From the NCBI GenBank assembly GCA_934590165.1, contig CAKTOO010000024.1, positions 1-45,736 of the forward strand: DNA of 45,736 nucleotides, read 5' to 3'. Positions 1 through 7,171 of this stretch are shown in pieces. The notes below the pieces were generated by a model. That model was not told where the DNA came from. It saw only the letters and a program-made list of their open reading frames with translations, and did not search any database. Each line of letters starts with the position of its first letter. Position 1 is the stretch's first letter. This DNA is from an uncultured Dysosmobacter sp. Lineage in GTDB: Bacteria > Bacillota > Clostridia > Oscillospirales > Oscillospiraceae. Position numbers and translations under genes: made by a program.

Positions 1-27
1 TCGACTGATATTCAATCATTTTTTTGT

Positions 28-74
28 GACTGGGGGTCAAGGGGTCGTGAGTTCAAGTCTCGCCACTCGGACCA
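28..74 (+). other. 3' fragment of tRNA-Pro(GGG), probable att site
   Basis: This is the 3' part of a tRNA gene: anticodon loop CTGGGGG (30-36), 3' anticodon stem TCAAG, five-base variable loop GGGTC, T stem GTGAG/CTCGC with loop TTCAAGT, acceptor strand CACTCGG, discriminator A and CCA. The loop and acceptor match tRNA-Pro(GGG). The sequence to the left (1-27) does not form the 5' anticodon stem, D arm or acceptor strand, so the gene is not intact. A bare 3' half is the usual scar left where an integrative element recombined into a tRNA gene, so bases before 28 are probably the end of such an element. The intact copy would lie upstream of the window. Confidence 0.75.
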
Positions 75-120
75 AAATAGAGTATTCATGTCACAGTCAG
101 TCATGGATACTCTATTTTTA
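74..120 (+). terminator. terminator after the tRNA-Pro 3' end
   Basis: A 17-bp stem (74-90 with 102-118, one G-T wobble) has an 11-base loop and ends in TTTT. It follows the tRNA CCA directly, as tRNA terminators do. Confidence 0.7.
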
Positions 121-151
121 TATCCACATAGGCACAAAGAGAGGTGTTTTT

Positions 152-649
152 ATGCAGGCGATAGACAACGAATTCTTTGAAGCCTATAAACGTTTAGACC
201 GCCTTTGCTCGGATATATACGGCTGCCGGAATGGAGTCAGCCAGTACATTGAGGATATGGAGCGGGTGTCTTATCAGGGACGGCTTGCAATTCCTTCGTG
301 GGAGCAGGCATACAGGACGCTAAAACACCTTCGGTGGGTGCGCAATCAACTCGCACACGATTCAGAACAATTGCAACTCTGTGGAGAACGTGACATTCAG
401 GACACAAGCAGCTTTTATGACGACATTATATTTGGGTGCGACCCGCTCACGCAGCTTCGCAGATACCAAGAAGACCATCTCGCCGTCAAAAAATCGGCGC
501 AACGTGCGAAACCCGTAGCCATGCCAACTGTTTCCGGTCACTCTGATGCTGCTCGACAAACTCGCCGCACAGGTTGCTTTCCTGTGGCAATACTGCTCCT
601 CGCCGGTGCTGCTGCCATAGTCATTTACTTTTTGGCATATTTACTGTAA
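152..649 (+). CDS. small membrane-anchored protein with HEPN-like motif (DUF6548-like)
   Basis: The protein has 165 residues. The start at 152 follows an AGAGAGGTG ribosome site; the frame opens earlier, through the tRNA fragment, but has no better start. Residues 1-105 resemble what I remember of the DUF6548 family, which has no known function. The segment RNQLAH (64-69) fits the R-x4-H motif of HEPN domains, which in other proteins act as RNases or toxins; that link is an inference from one motif. Residues about 105-140 are polar and linker-like, and 143-165 form one hydrophobic C-terminal membrane segment, so the domain is probably tethered to the inner face of the membrane. It is the only gene between the tRNA-Pro fragment and the next terminator, in AT-richer DNA than the core, which suggests acquisition with a mobile element. 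Confidence 0.7.
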   Translation: MQAIDNEFFEAYKRLDRLCSDIYGCRNGVSQYIEDMERVSYQGRLAIPSWEQAYRTLKHLRWVRNQLAHDSEQLQLCGERDIQDTSSFYDDIIFGCDPLTQLRRYQEDHLAVKKSAQRAKPVAMPTVSGHSDAARQTRRTGCFPVAILLLAGAAAIVIYFLAYLL

Positions 650-694
650 CTACTGCTGACACCAGCAAGCCGTTTGATATATCTGTGTTTTCTG

Positions 695-719
695 AGATCC
701 TATAATTACACTCCGACCA
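695..719 (+). repeat. 25-bp tRNA-Pro-end-like direct repeat, copy 1
   Basis: It differs from the copy at 2282-2306 at 2 of 25 positions. Its last 11 bases, CACTCCGACCA, look like a tRNA-Pro acceptor end plus CCA and differ by one base from the end of the tRNA fragment at 64-74. A terminator follows at once, as at the real tRNA end. Confidence 0.6.
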
Positions 720-752
720 TCGGTGAGTCCTTAAAGGACTCACCGATTTTTT
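719..752 (+). terminator. intrinsic terminator
   Basis: The stem ATCGGTGAGTCC pairs with the complementary arm ending at 746 around a short loop and is followed by six T. It would end transcription of the HEPN-like gene. Confidence 0.8.
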
Positions 753-787
753 ATATAAATCGCTGATTTTGAATTATTTTTAATTTT

Positions 788-811
788 GTTGCACGGAAAC
801 GTGCAACTTTT
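788..811 (+). promoter_or_regulatory. small hairpin upstream of the DUF4417-type gene
   Basis: GTTGCAC (788-794) and GTGCAAC (801-807) form a 7-bp perfect inverted repeat with a short T run after it. It could be an operator or a weak terminator; the sequence does not decide. Confidence 0.35.
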
Positions 812-870
812 GTGATTTGGGGCCTGCATATAGAAGGACTTGTTCCTTACTATATACGGAAGGTTCCAAT

Positions 871-2226
871 ATGACCGAAGAAAACTATCATTATCGCACT
901 AGTCAAACCCTGCTCCGTAATCAATTCCCCGGTAAAGGGAAATTGCAAATCCCCATGATTCCAAAGTTTCAGGAAAAGCCTGGTGACTTTGATGATCTCC
1001 TGTTGATCGGGTTTGATAAGACTCACCTGGAGGATCAAAACCACCTTAACCGCATGGTACATTTCTTCCTGTATGACTACCGCTTTGAGCGGGTATGGAA
1101 AAGCCCGGACAGCGACATTGAGAAGCTGTCTCGCTACCGGGCCGTACTTTCCCCTGATTTCAGTATGTATCTGGAAATGGCTCCAGTCATGCAAATATAC
1201 AACGTGTTCCGCAACCGCTGGTGCGGCGCCTACTGGGCCTCCAAGGGAATCCGCGTTATTCCCACGGTAAACTGGGGCGATGACTCCACGTTTGATTTTT
1301 GCTTTGAGGGGATCGAAAAAGGCAGCGTTGTTGCTGTCTCCACCTATATGGCATCTGAGCATGATAACCGCTGCGACCAGAAAGAATGGTTCATGACCGG
1401 CTACAATGAACTGCTGCGGCGGATTGAACCGGAGAGAATTATCTGCTACAACACGCCATTTCCCGAAATGCAAGGCAACATTATATACGTGGATTATGAG
1501 CGCAGTTCCTGGAAGTACATGAACTATGAGCGGAGTTTTCAAAAGGATGACTTGGAGGCATTCAAAATCGGTGGCGCATATCAAAAACCTTGTGATACAA
1601 TAGAGCCGTACCTGATTGGAAAAGGCGGTGAAAGCGCCTATGGCGGAGAAATCAAACCGGCAAAACCAGAGGATGAGCGATTTTGGGGAGAGCCGGGCGA
1701 AACAAAATATTCTTATACAGCAAAAGGAGAGCTTATTGAAACGCTGATTGGTTCTGACGGAAAAGCATATATGGAAATTCACCATACAAACCACGGTTTC
1801 CCCAAGTACCATGAAGTTCCACACCAACATAGCATCATTTGGGACCAGTCAGGCTTTCACTTCGGCAAAGAACAGACTGCCAAAAGCATTTTGTGCGGGA
1901 GGAATAAGAATATGGCAACATGGGTTGGCACAAACAGCTTTGAAGATAATCGGTTTAAAACGATCAGCGATTTTAAGCAGTGTATGCGGCGTGGCGGTGA
2001 AGTCCAGTTCGAGTGGAAAGGCGTGATGTACTGCTGCTTTGGCTGCATTTCCTCCACAGCAGATACAGCGCCCAAAATGGTGATTTGTCAGGCTGGCTCT
2101 GTGGAAGTTAACACTCGTACAGAGAAGTGGTGTGATACTGCCGACGAAATTCTGGAGTACATGGTTGGGGAAGATCGTCTGCGCGATGTAATCACCAAAG
2201 TGAAGGTGTGGGAACGGACGATTTAA
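871..2226 (+). CDS. DUF4417-type protein with an extra C-terminal region
   Basis: The protein has 451 residues from the ATG at 871, chosen because GGAAGG sits 7 bases upstream; an in-frame start at 817 lacks a ribosome site. The N-terminal half, roughly residues 65-195, with the run GAYWASKG and the stretch PTVNWGDDSTFDF, matches what I know of DUF4417, a family of unknown function often found in phages and mobile elements. The rest, from about residue 250, is not usual for that family. It has a His-rich HHTNHGFPKYH segment resembling the C-terminal ends of some phage head-morphogenesis proteins, then a Cys-containing module around YCCFGC. It looks like a fusion. It stands alone between two 25-bp repeats, in AT-richer DNA than the core. 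Confidence 0.75.
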   Translation: MTEENYHYRTSQTLLRNQFPGKGKLQIPMIPKFQEKPGDFDDLLLIGFDKTHLEDQNHLNRMVHFFLYDYRFERVWKSPDSDIEKLSRYRAVLSPDFSMYLEMAPVMQIYNVFRNRWCGAYWASKGIRVIPTVNWGDDSTFDFCFEGIEKGSVVAVSTYMASEHDNRCDQKEWFMTGYNELLRRIEPERIICYNTPFPEMQGNIIYVDYERSSWKYMNYERSFQKDDLEAFKIGGAYQKPCDTIEPYLIGKGGESAYGGEIKPAKPEDERFWGEPGETKYSYTAKGELIETLIGSDGKAYMEIHHTNHGFPKYHEVPHQHSIIWDQSGFHFGKEQTAKSILCGRNKNMATWVGTNSFEDNRFKTISDFKQCMRRGGEVQFEWKGVMYCCFGCISSTADTAPKMVICQAGSVEVNTRTEKWCDTADEILEYMVGEDRLRDVITKVKVWERTI

Positions 2227-2281
2227 AAGATAAAACCTCTTGCCTGCTGCTTGTAAACCATTGATTTTACTGGATTTCTTC

Positions 2282-2306
2282 AGATCCTTTAATAACACTC
2301 CGACCA
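2282..2306 (+). repeat. 25-bp tRNA-Pro-end-like direct repeat, copy 2
   Basis: It differs from 695-719 at two bases and again ends in CACTCCGACCA directly before a terminator. The two copies flank the segment holding only the DUF4417-type gene. Confidence 0.6.
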
Positions 2307-2309
2307 GTT

Positions 2310-2353
2310 AAAGTCCTGAAGCCGTTTCGGTTTCAGGACTTTCTGTTTTTTCT
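2310..2353 (+). terminator. intrinsic terminator
   Basis: The stem AAAGTCCTGAA / TTCAGGACTTT (2310-2320 with 2332-2342) is followed by CTGTTTTTT. It ends the DUF4417-type transcript. Confidence 0.8.
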
Positions 2354-2732
2354 TTTTAAGTCTTGATCCGAATCTGTAAAAGCTTTCGATGGAATCTCAT
2401 TTTTGACCGGATCGCATTTTCATTTTTAAAAAAGCAAAAATCGCTGAAACGCCGACCATACCTGGAAAAGCACTCATATCCCCAACGGCTTTTTTCGCAA
2501 TTTGTAATCAAATACATTTTTATAAGATTGCGAAACACATTTGTTATGAAGATTATTATTCTTTGTATATATGAATATGACAAAAGCAGAAATTACGCCG
2601 TAAATGTACATCTAAACTTTTTATTTTCTTTTTACAAACATTTTCATAGTCTCAAAATCAATTGATTGCCGTACAAGCTATTTTGTAACCAGCTGGACTC
2701 ATTTGATTAAAATGCTATGCTGTCCAGAGGGA
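2354..2732. other. AT-rich stretch without a recognisable gene
   Basis: This stretch is AT-rich with many short homopolymers. Open frames here (for example 2363-2665 plus) lack a ribosome site and any family likeness. I see no RNA gene. It separates the left islets from the riboflavin promoter. Confidence 0.5.
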
Positions 2733-2761
2733 TTGACATTCTGCTATCTCCGGCGTATACT
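2733..2761 (+). promoter_or_regulatory. sigma-A promoter of the riboflavin operon
   Basis: TTGACA (2733-2738), a 17-base spacer and TATACT (2756-2761) lie 17 bases before the FMN aptamer. Confidence 0.85.
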
Positions 2762-2778
2762 TGTTTTAATTGAATCAG

Positions 2779-2887
2779 GATCTTCAGGGCGGGGTGCGAT
2801 TCCCCACCGGTGGTAAAGCCCACAAGCCGCAAGGCATGATTCGGTGAAATTCCGAGGCCGACAGTACAGTCTGGATGGAAGAAGATC
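2779..2887 (+). ncRNA. FMN riboswitch (RFN element)
   Basis: The aptamer is closed by GATCTTC (2779-2785) pairing with GAAGATC (2881-2887). Between them are the conserved blocks of the FMN aptamer: AGGGCGGGGTGCGATTCCC, the ACCGGTGGTAAAGCC segment, GATTCGGTG, CCGAGGCCGACAGT and AGTCTGGATG. It binds FMN and lies directly before the riboflavin biosynthesis genes. The terminator at 2928 is the likely expression platform, with FMN binding favouring termination. Confidence 0.97.
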
Positions 2888-2927
2888 GTGTGAACGCAGG
2901 GAGTATCATACCTGTGCCCATGGTTTT

Positions 2928-2964
2928 GCTCTGGAATGTGTTTCATTCCGGAGCTTTTGTTTTT
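2928..2964 (+). terminator. riboswitch-controlled terminator
   Basis: The stem GCTCTGGAATG / CATTCCGGAGC (one G-T pair), with a short loop, is followed by TTTTGTTTTT. Its position 40 bases after the aptamer fits a transcription-attenuation platform. Confidence 0.85.
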
Positions 2965-2994
2965 CCATGGGCGCGGGCCTCTTGCCGTACCGCG

Positions 2995-3029
2995 GTGCCT
3001 TGAACGGTCTGTTCAAGGCACTTTTTCTT
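2995..3029 (+). terminator. second terminator-like hairpin just before ribD
   Basis: An 11-bp perfect stem, GTGCCTTGAAC (2995-3005) with GTTCAAGGCAC (3011-3021), and a 5-base loop are followed by TTTTTCTTT, which runs straight into the ribD ribosome site GGAGGTG (3031). It may be a second attenuator or affect ribosome access. Confidence 0.65.
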
Positions 3030-3041
3030 TGGAGGTGAAAT

Positions 3042-4148
3042 ATGAACGATTTGGACTATATGCGCCTGGCCCTTGAACTGGCAGAGCGGGGCCGGGGATG
3101 GACAAGCCCAAATCCCATGGTGGGAGCCGTCATCGCCAAGAACGGACTTATCATCGGTGAGGGCTATCACCACCGCTGCGGCGGTCTCCATGCCGAGCGG
3201 GAGGCGTTTGCCGCCTGCACGGAATCCCCGTCGGGAGCCACCCTGTATGTGACGCTGGAGCCCTGCTGCCACCACGGCAGGCAGCCGCCCTGCACGGAGG
3301 CTATTCTGGAGGCTGGTATCTCCCGCGTGGTGGTTGGTTCCGGGGACCCCAATCCTCTTGTGGCGGGCAAAGGGCTGGACATTCTGCGCTCGCATGGCAT
3401 CACGGTGGAGACCGGGGTCCTGCAGGCGGAATGTGACGCCCTGAATGACGTCTTTTTTCACTACATCCGCACGAAGCGACCCTATGTGGTGATGAAATAC
3501 GCCATGACATTAGACGGCAAAATCGCCACCCGCACCGGAGCTTCCCAGTGGATCACTGGCGAAGCCGCCCGGCGGCAGGTTCACCGGGACCGCCACCGCT
3601 ACACCGCCATCATGGCGGGCGTAGGGACTGTGATGGCCGACGACCCACTGTTGACCTGCCGGATGGAGGGCGGCAGAAACCCCGTCCGGGTCATCTGCGA
3701 CACCCACCTGCGGACGCCGCTGGACAGCCAAATCGTCCGCACCGCCCGGGAGGTCCCCACAATTCTGGCGGCGGGGGAAGCTTCCTCTGACCGAGCCGCG
3801 CCTTATCGGGACGCGGGCTGTCAGGTCTGGACCCTGCCGGAAAAGGACGGTCATGTGGACCTCTCCGCCCTGATGGGGCGGCTGGGCGCCGCGGAAATTG
3901 ACAGTGTGCTGCTGGAAGGCGGCGGCACACTGAACTGGGCGGTGCTGGAAAGCAGCCTTGTCCAACGGGTCCAGGCCTACATTGCCCCCAAGCTGTTCGG
4001 CGGTGCGGCGGCGAAGTCCCCGGTAGCGGGACTGGGCGTGGAGCTTCCAGACCAGGCGGTGGGGCTGAAAAACATCACCGTCACCCAGATTGGGGAGGAC
4101 TTTTTACTGGAAGGCGAGGTGGATACGGATGTTCACGGGAATCGTTGA
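3042..4148 (+). CDS. ribD: bifunctional riboflavin deaminase/reductase RibD
   Basis: The protein has 368 residues, normal for the family. It catalyses the deamination and then the NADPH-dependent side-chain reduction that follow GTP ring opening in riboflavin synthesis, in the cytoplasm. The N-terminal cytidine-deaminase-like domain (about 1-145) has the zinc site: HAE at residues 50-52, PCC with Cys75, and Cys84 in QPPC. The C-terminal reductase domain (about 147-365) begins at RPYVVMKYAMTLDGK, typical of RibD/RibG, and contains the LLEGGGTLN loop. The start follows GGAGGTG by 4 bases. It is the first gene after the FMN riboswitch, and its end overlaps the ribE start by 20 bases, suggesting translational coupling. 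Confidence 0.97.
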   Translation: MNDLDYMRLALELAERGRGWTSPNPMVGAVIAKNGLIIGEGYHHRCGGLHAEREAFAACTESPSGATLYVTLEPCCHHGRQPPCTEAILEAGISRVVVGSGDPNPLVAGKGLDILRSHGITVETGVLQAECDALNDVFFHYIRTKRPYVVMKYAMTLDGKIATRTGASQWITGEAARRQVHRDRHRYTAIMAGVGTVMADDPLLTCRMEGGRNPVRVICDTHLRTPLDSQIVRTAREVPTILAAGEASSDRAAPYRDAGCQVWTLPEKDGHVDLSALMGRLGAAEIDSVLLEGGGTLNWAVLESSLVQRVQAYIAPKLFGGAAAKSPVAGLGVELPDQAVGLKNITVTQIGEDFLLEGEVDTDVHGNR

Positions 4149-4776
4149 GGAGATGGGCACCATCCGCTCCATTCGGCGGGGCGCCCACTCGGCAGTGCTG
4201 TCCATCGGCGCCGAGCTGGTGTTATCGGATTTGAAAATCGGCGACAGCGTGGCGGTGAACGGCGTGTGCCTGACCGCCACCGGCAAGGACAGCGGCGGCT
4301 TTACCGCCGACATCATGCATGAGACATTGAACCGCTCCTCCCTGGGCGCTCTGGTGCCGGGGAGCCGGGTGAATCTGGAGCGGGCCATGGCGGCGGACGG
4401 CCGGTTCGGCGGTCATATCGTCTCCGGCCACATCGACGGCACCGGAACCATCGCGGCCCTGCGGAAGGACGACAACGCTGTCTGGTACACCATTCAGGCA
4501 GCCCCTTCCCTGCTGCGGTACATCGTGGAGAAAGGCTCCATCACCATCGACGGCATCAGCCTGACGGTGGCGTCTGTGGAGCCGGACCGCTTTTCCGTTT
4601 CTATCATCCCCCATACCGCTGCGGTCACCATCCTGGGCCAAAAGCGGGCAAGAGATATCGTAAACCTGGAGACGGACATCATCGGCAAATATGTGGAGAA
4701 GCTGCTGCAGCCCCGGGAGGAACAGCCCAGGTCCGGCGGCATCTCCCTGGAATTTCTGGCGAGCAACGGATTTTAA
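4129..4776 (+). CDS. ribE: riboflavin synthase alpha chain
   Basis: The protein has 215 residues and catalyses the dismutation of two 6,7-dimethyl-8-ribityllumazine molecules to riboflavin plus a pyrimidine that is recycled. The start MFTGIVEE is the invariant N-terminus of the family, so the longer frame from 4090 is discarded. Two homologous lumazine-binding halves are visible: the first from residue 1 with the VNGVCLT segment, the second from about residue 98 with GHIVSGHIDGTG and then IDGISLTV. The start lies inside the ribD 3' end (overlap 4129-4148). Also called RibC or RibB in some naming systems. Confidence 0.96.
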   Translation: MFTGIVEEMGTIRSIRRGAHSAVLSIGAELVLSDLKIGDSVAVNGVCLTATGKDSGGFTADIMHETLNRSSLGALVPGSRVNLERAMAADGRFGGHIVSGHIDGTGTIAALRKDDNAVWYTIQAAPSLLRYIVEKGSITIDGISLTVASVEPDRFSVSIIPHTAAVTILGQKRARDIVNLETDIIGKYVEKLLQPREEQPRSGGISLEFLASNGF

Positions 4777-4788
4777 GGAGGAAGCAAC

Positions 4789-5991
4789 ATGGAACAGACT
4801 TATTGCACCGTGGAGGAAGCACTGGAGGAACTGCGGGCGGGCCGCATCATCATCACCATCGACGACCCAGACCGGGAGAATGAGGGCGACCTGATCTGCG
4901 CCGCCCAGTTCGCCACCACGGAGAACGTGAACTTCATGGCCACCCACGCCAAGGGTCTTATCTGCACCCCCATGAGCGAGGAGGTTGCCGCCCGTCTGGG
5001 TCTGGAGCAGATGGTGAAGGTCAACACCGACAACCACTGCACCGCCTTCACCGTATCCATCGACCATGTAGACACTACCACCGGCATCTCTGCCGCCGAG
5101 CGGGGCTACACCTGCCGCAAGTGCGTGGACCCGGCTACCAAACCGGAAAACCTGCGGCGTCCCGGCCATGTGTTCCCATTGGTTGCACGGCGGGGCGGTG
5201 TACTGACCCGCAACGGCCACACCGAGGCCACGGTGGACCTGTGCCGTCTGGCAGGACTGCACCAGTGCGGATTGTGCTGCGAGATCTTGCGGGAGGACGG
5301 AACTATGATGCGCACCACCGAGCTGCTGGAAAAGGCGCAGGAATGGGGGCTGAAAGTCATCACCATCAAGGCCCTTCAGGACTACTGTCGCCGCCACGAC
5401 AAGCATGTGGTGCGGGAAGCCTCAGCCAAAATGCCCACCCGCTTCGGCGACTTCCAGATTTACGGCTACGTCAACGACCTGACCGGCGAGCACCATGTGG
5501 CGCTGGTAAAGGGCGACATCGGCGATGGCCGGGAGGTTCTCTGCCGGGTCCACTCCGAGTGTCTCACCGGCGACGTGTTCGGCTCCCGCCGCTGCGACTG
5601 CGGCGACCAGCTGGCCGCCGCCATGCGGCAGATTGAGCGGGAAGGCCGGGGCATCCTGCTCTACATGCGGCAGGAGGGCCGGGGGATCGGCCTCATCAAC
5701 AAGCTGAAGGCCTACGCTCTGCAGGAGCAGGGGCTGGACACCGTGGACGCCAATGTGCAGCTGGGCTTCGCCCCGGACCTGCGGGAGTACTGGACCGGCG
5801 CTCAGATCCTCCGGGACCTGGGGGTGCGGACCATGCGGCTTTTGACCAACAACCCGGACAAGGTCTACCAGCTCTCCGACTTTGGTCTGGAGATCGTGGA
5901 GCGGGTGCCTATCCAGATGGCCGCCACCGCGGAGGATCTGTTCTACCTGCGGACCAAGCAGCAGCGGATGGGCCATCTGCTGGATTACTAA
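4789..5991 (+). CDS. ribBA: DHBP synthase / GTP cyclohydrolase II fusion RibBA
   Basis: The protein has 400 residues. It makes both precursors of the pathway: 3,4-dihydroxy-2-butanone 4-phosphate from ribulose 5-phosphate (N-terminal domain, about 1-200, with DDPDRENEGD near residue 24) and the pyrimidine from GTP (C-terminal domain, about 207-400). In the second domain the zinc cysteines are visible as Cys258, Cys269 and Cys271 in CLTGDVFGSRRCDC, followed by the RQEGRGIGL segment of the active site. An AAGGAGG ribosome site lies right before the start, 12 bases after ribE. Both domains have all the motifs I can check, so it should be bifunctional. Confidence 0.97.
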   Translation: MEQTYCTVEEALEELRAGRIIITIDDPDRENEGDLICAAQFATTENVNFMATHAKGLICTPMSEEVAARLGLEQMVKVNTDNHCTAFTVSIDHVDTTTGISAAERGYTCRKCVDPATKPENLRRPGHVFPLVARRGGVLTRNGHTEATVDLCRLAGLHQCGLCCEILREDGTMMRTTELLEKAQEWGLKVITIKALQDYCRRHDKHVVREASAKMPTRFGDFQIYGYVNDLTGEHHVALVKGDIGDGREVLCRVHSECLTGDVFGSRRCDCGDQLAAAMRQIEREGRGILLYMRQEGRGIGLINKLKAYALQEQGLDTVDANVQLGFAPDLREYWTGAQILRDLGVRTMRLLTNNPDKVYQLSDFGLEIVERVPIQMAATAEDLFYLRTKQQRMGHLLDY

Positions 5992-6027
5992 TCTGAATCT
6001 AAAATTAATTTACAGGAGGAAATCGTT

Positions 6028-6495
6028 ATGAAAATATTTGAAGGACAACTGGTATCCGAAGGCATCAAGGTGGGCATCGTCTGCGCCCGGTTCAACGAAT
6101 TCATTGTCTCCAAGCTGCTGAGCGGCTGCGAGGACGTCCTTCTGCGTCACGGCGTTCAACCGGATGACATCGCTGTAGCTTGGGTCCCTGGCGCTTTTGA
6201 GATTCCTCTCATTGCCTCTAAGATGGCAAAAAGCGGTAAGTATGACGCCGTCATCGCTCTGGGAGCCGTCATCCGCGGCTCCACCAGCCACTACGACTAT
6301 GTGTGCAGCGAGGTGTCCAAAGGTGTCGCCAATGTGGCGCTGAACAGCGACATCCCTGTCATGTTCGGCGTCCTGACCACCGACACCATTGAGCAGGCCA
6401 TCGAGCGGGCAGGCACCAAGGCCGGCAACAAGGGTGCGGACTGCGCCCAGGGCGCCATTGAGATGGTCAATCTCATCCGGGCGCTGGAGGCATAA
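6028..6495 (+). CDS. ribH: 6,7-dimethyl-8-ribityllumazine synthase
   Basis: The protein has 155 residues, the usual length. It condenses the RibA-derived pyrimidine with dihydroxybutanone phosphate to form lumazine; relatives assemble into pentamers or 60-mers. Visible are the PGAFEIPL substrate segment (about 54-61) and GAVIRGSTSHYDYV with the catalytic His88. CAGGAGG precedes the start. It is the last gene of the operon, 36 bases after ribBA, and a terminator follows at 6583. Confidence 0.97.
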   Translation: MKIFEGQLVSEGIKVGIVCARFNEFIVSKLLSGCEDVLLRHGVQPDDIAVAWVPGAFEIPLIASKMAKSGKYDAVIALGAVIRGSTSHYDYVCSEVSKGVANVALNSDIPVMFGVLTTDTIEQAIERAGTKAGNKGADCAQGAIEMVNLIRALEA

Positions 6496-6582
6496 AACAA
6501 GGGGACCAGCCGCGTCTCTGCGATACTTGAGTCTCCGACCCAAACCATGACCCATAAGCGGAAACGAGTGGAAAGGATTAGA

Positions 6583-6628
6583 CAGTACCGGACAGGATTT
6601 CCCCTGCCCGGTACTGATTTTTGCGGTT
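6583..6628 (+). terminator. riboflavin operon terminator
   Basis: The stem CAGTACCGG (6583-6591) with CCGGTACTG (6608-6616), with inner pairing CAGG/CCTG, is followed by ATTTTTGCGGTTTTTTT. Confidence 0.85.
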
Positions 6629-6677
6629 TTTTTGTGTTTTTCGGATGTACAAGTTTCGGTTGATTTTTGGGCACATC

Positions 6678-6875
6678 TCACATCGCCTGGCTGATGACGT
6701 TCCCGATGGTGTCCGCTGCATCCCGCTTCATCTCCGCCGTGACATGGGTGTAGGTACTAAGGGTAAATCCTGCTGAGTAGTGCCCTGGGGCGCCCGATAG
6801 CGTTCAGACATCTACGCCGTTCTTCAGAGATAACGTTGCGAAAGTGTGGCAAAATCATGGAACTCGATTCCTGAT
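6678..6875 (-). pseudogene. decayed tyrosine-recombinase (integrase) C-terminus
   Basis: Reading the minus strand gives the C-terminal catalytic end of a Tn916/phage-type integrase: HTFATLSLKNGVDV, a TGA in place of the expected Lys codon, then TLSGAPGHYSAGFTLSTYTHV, containing the GH and the nucleophile Tyr, and a normal C-terminus ending in ISQAM. Upstream, EFHDFATL in another frame is the FHD-L-RH box with a one-base loss, so the active-site Arg is gone. The stop and the frameshift make it nonfunctional. The rest of the integrase is absent; the neighbouring gene fragment starts right beyond it. It records a former integrative element between the riboflavin operon and the ABC operon. Confidence 0.85.
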
Positions 6876-6893
6876 ATTTTCTGACCTCAATAG

Positions 6894-7142
6894 CTAGTTC
6901 TCAAGGTTTTCCCAGTTGTTATCTCCACGCCAGTCTCCGTCATAATTAAATGCCGTGGGGATATCTGCGCGAGTTAGATATGTTTCGTTCACATCTTGAT
7001 AAATGGTGGGAGCCCAATGTTCTGCCAAATCACGATATTGCTCAGAGGGCATCGCCGTTGGAATCTCATCGCTTACAGCAGCAGGTATCAAGCACATCAT
7101 GCACACAATAAGGGTAAGTACGAAAGAGCATACTCGCTTCAT
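6894..7142 (-). pseudogene. truncated secreted Vps62-like protein, N-terminal fragment
   Basis: This is an 82-residue frame with a good ribosome site (AAGGGAGGG). Residues 1-24 form a signal peptide (KR, hydrophobic core, Ala-rich end). The following AEHWAPTIYQDVN and the FNYDGDWRGDNNWENLE segment resemble the start of Vps62-related proteins of bacteria, which normally run several hundred residues. Here the frame stops right where the integrase remnant begins, so the gene was probably cut by that element. If translated, a short exported peptide would result. Confidence 0.6.
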
Positions 7143-7171
7143 TATAACCCTCCCTTTCTAATAATCCCATT

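Noticed and set aside
850..1830. Long minus-strand frame across the DUF4417-type gene
   Set aside because: It is antisense to a well-supported gene, has no ribosome site and reads as low-complexity Val/Ile/Phe/His sequence.
2363..2665. 100-residue plus-strand frame in the AT-rich gap
   Set aside because: There is no ribosome site or family likeness, and the codon use is that expected of random AT-rich DNA.
4222..5406. Long minus-strand frame across ribE/ribBA
   Set aside because: It is a shadow of the GC-rich riboflavin genes, whose motifs are clear on the plus strand.
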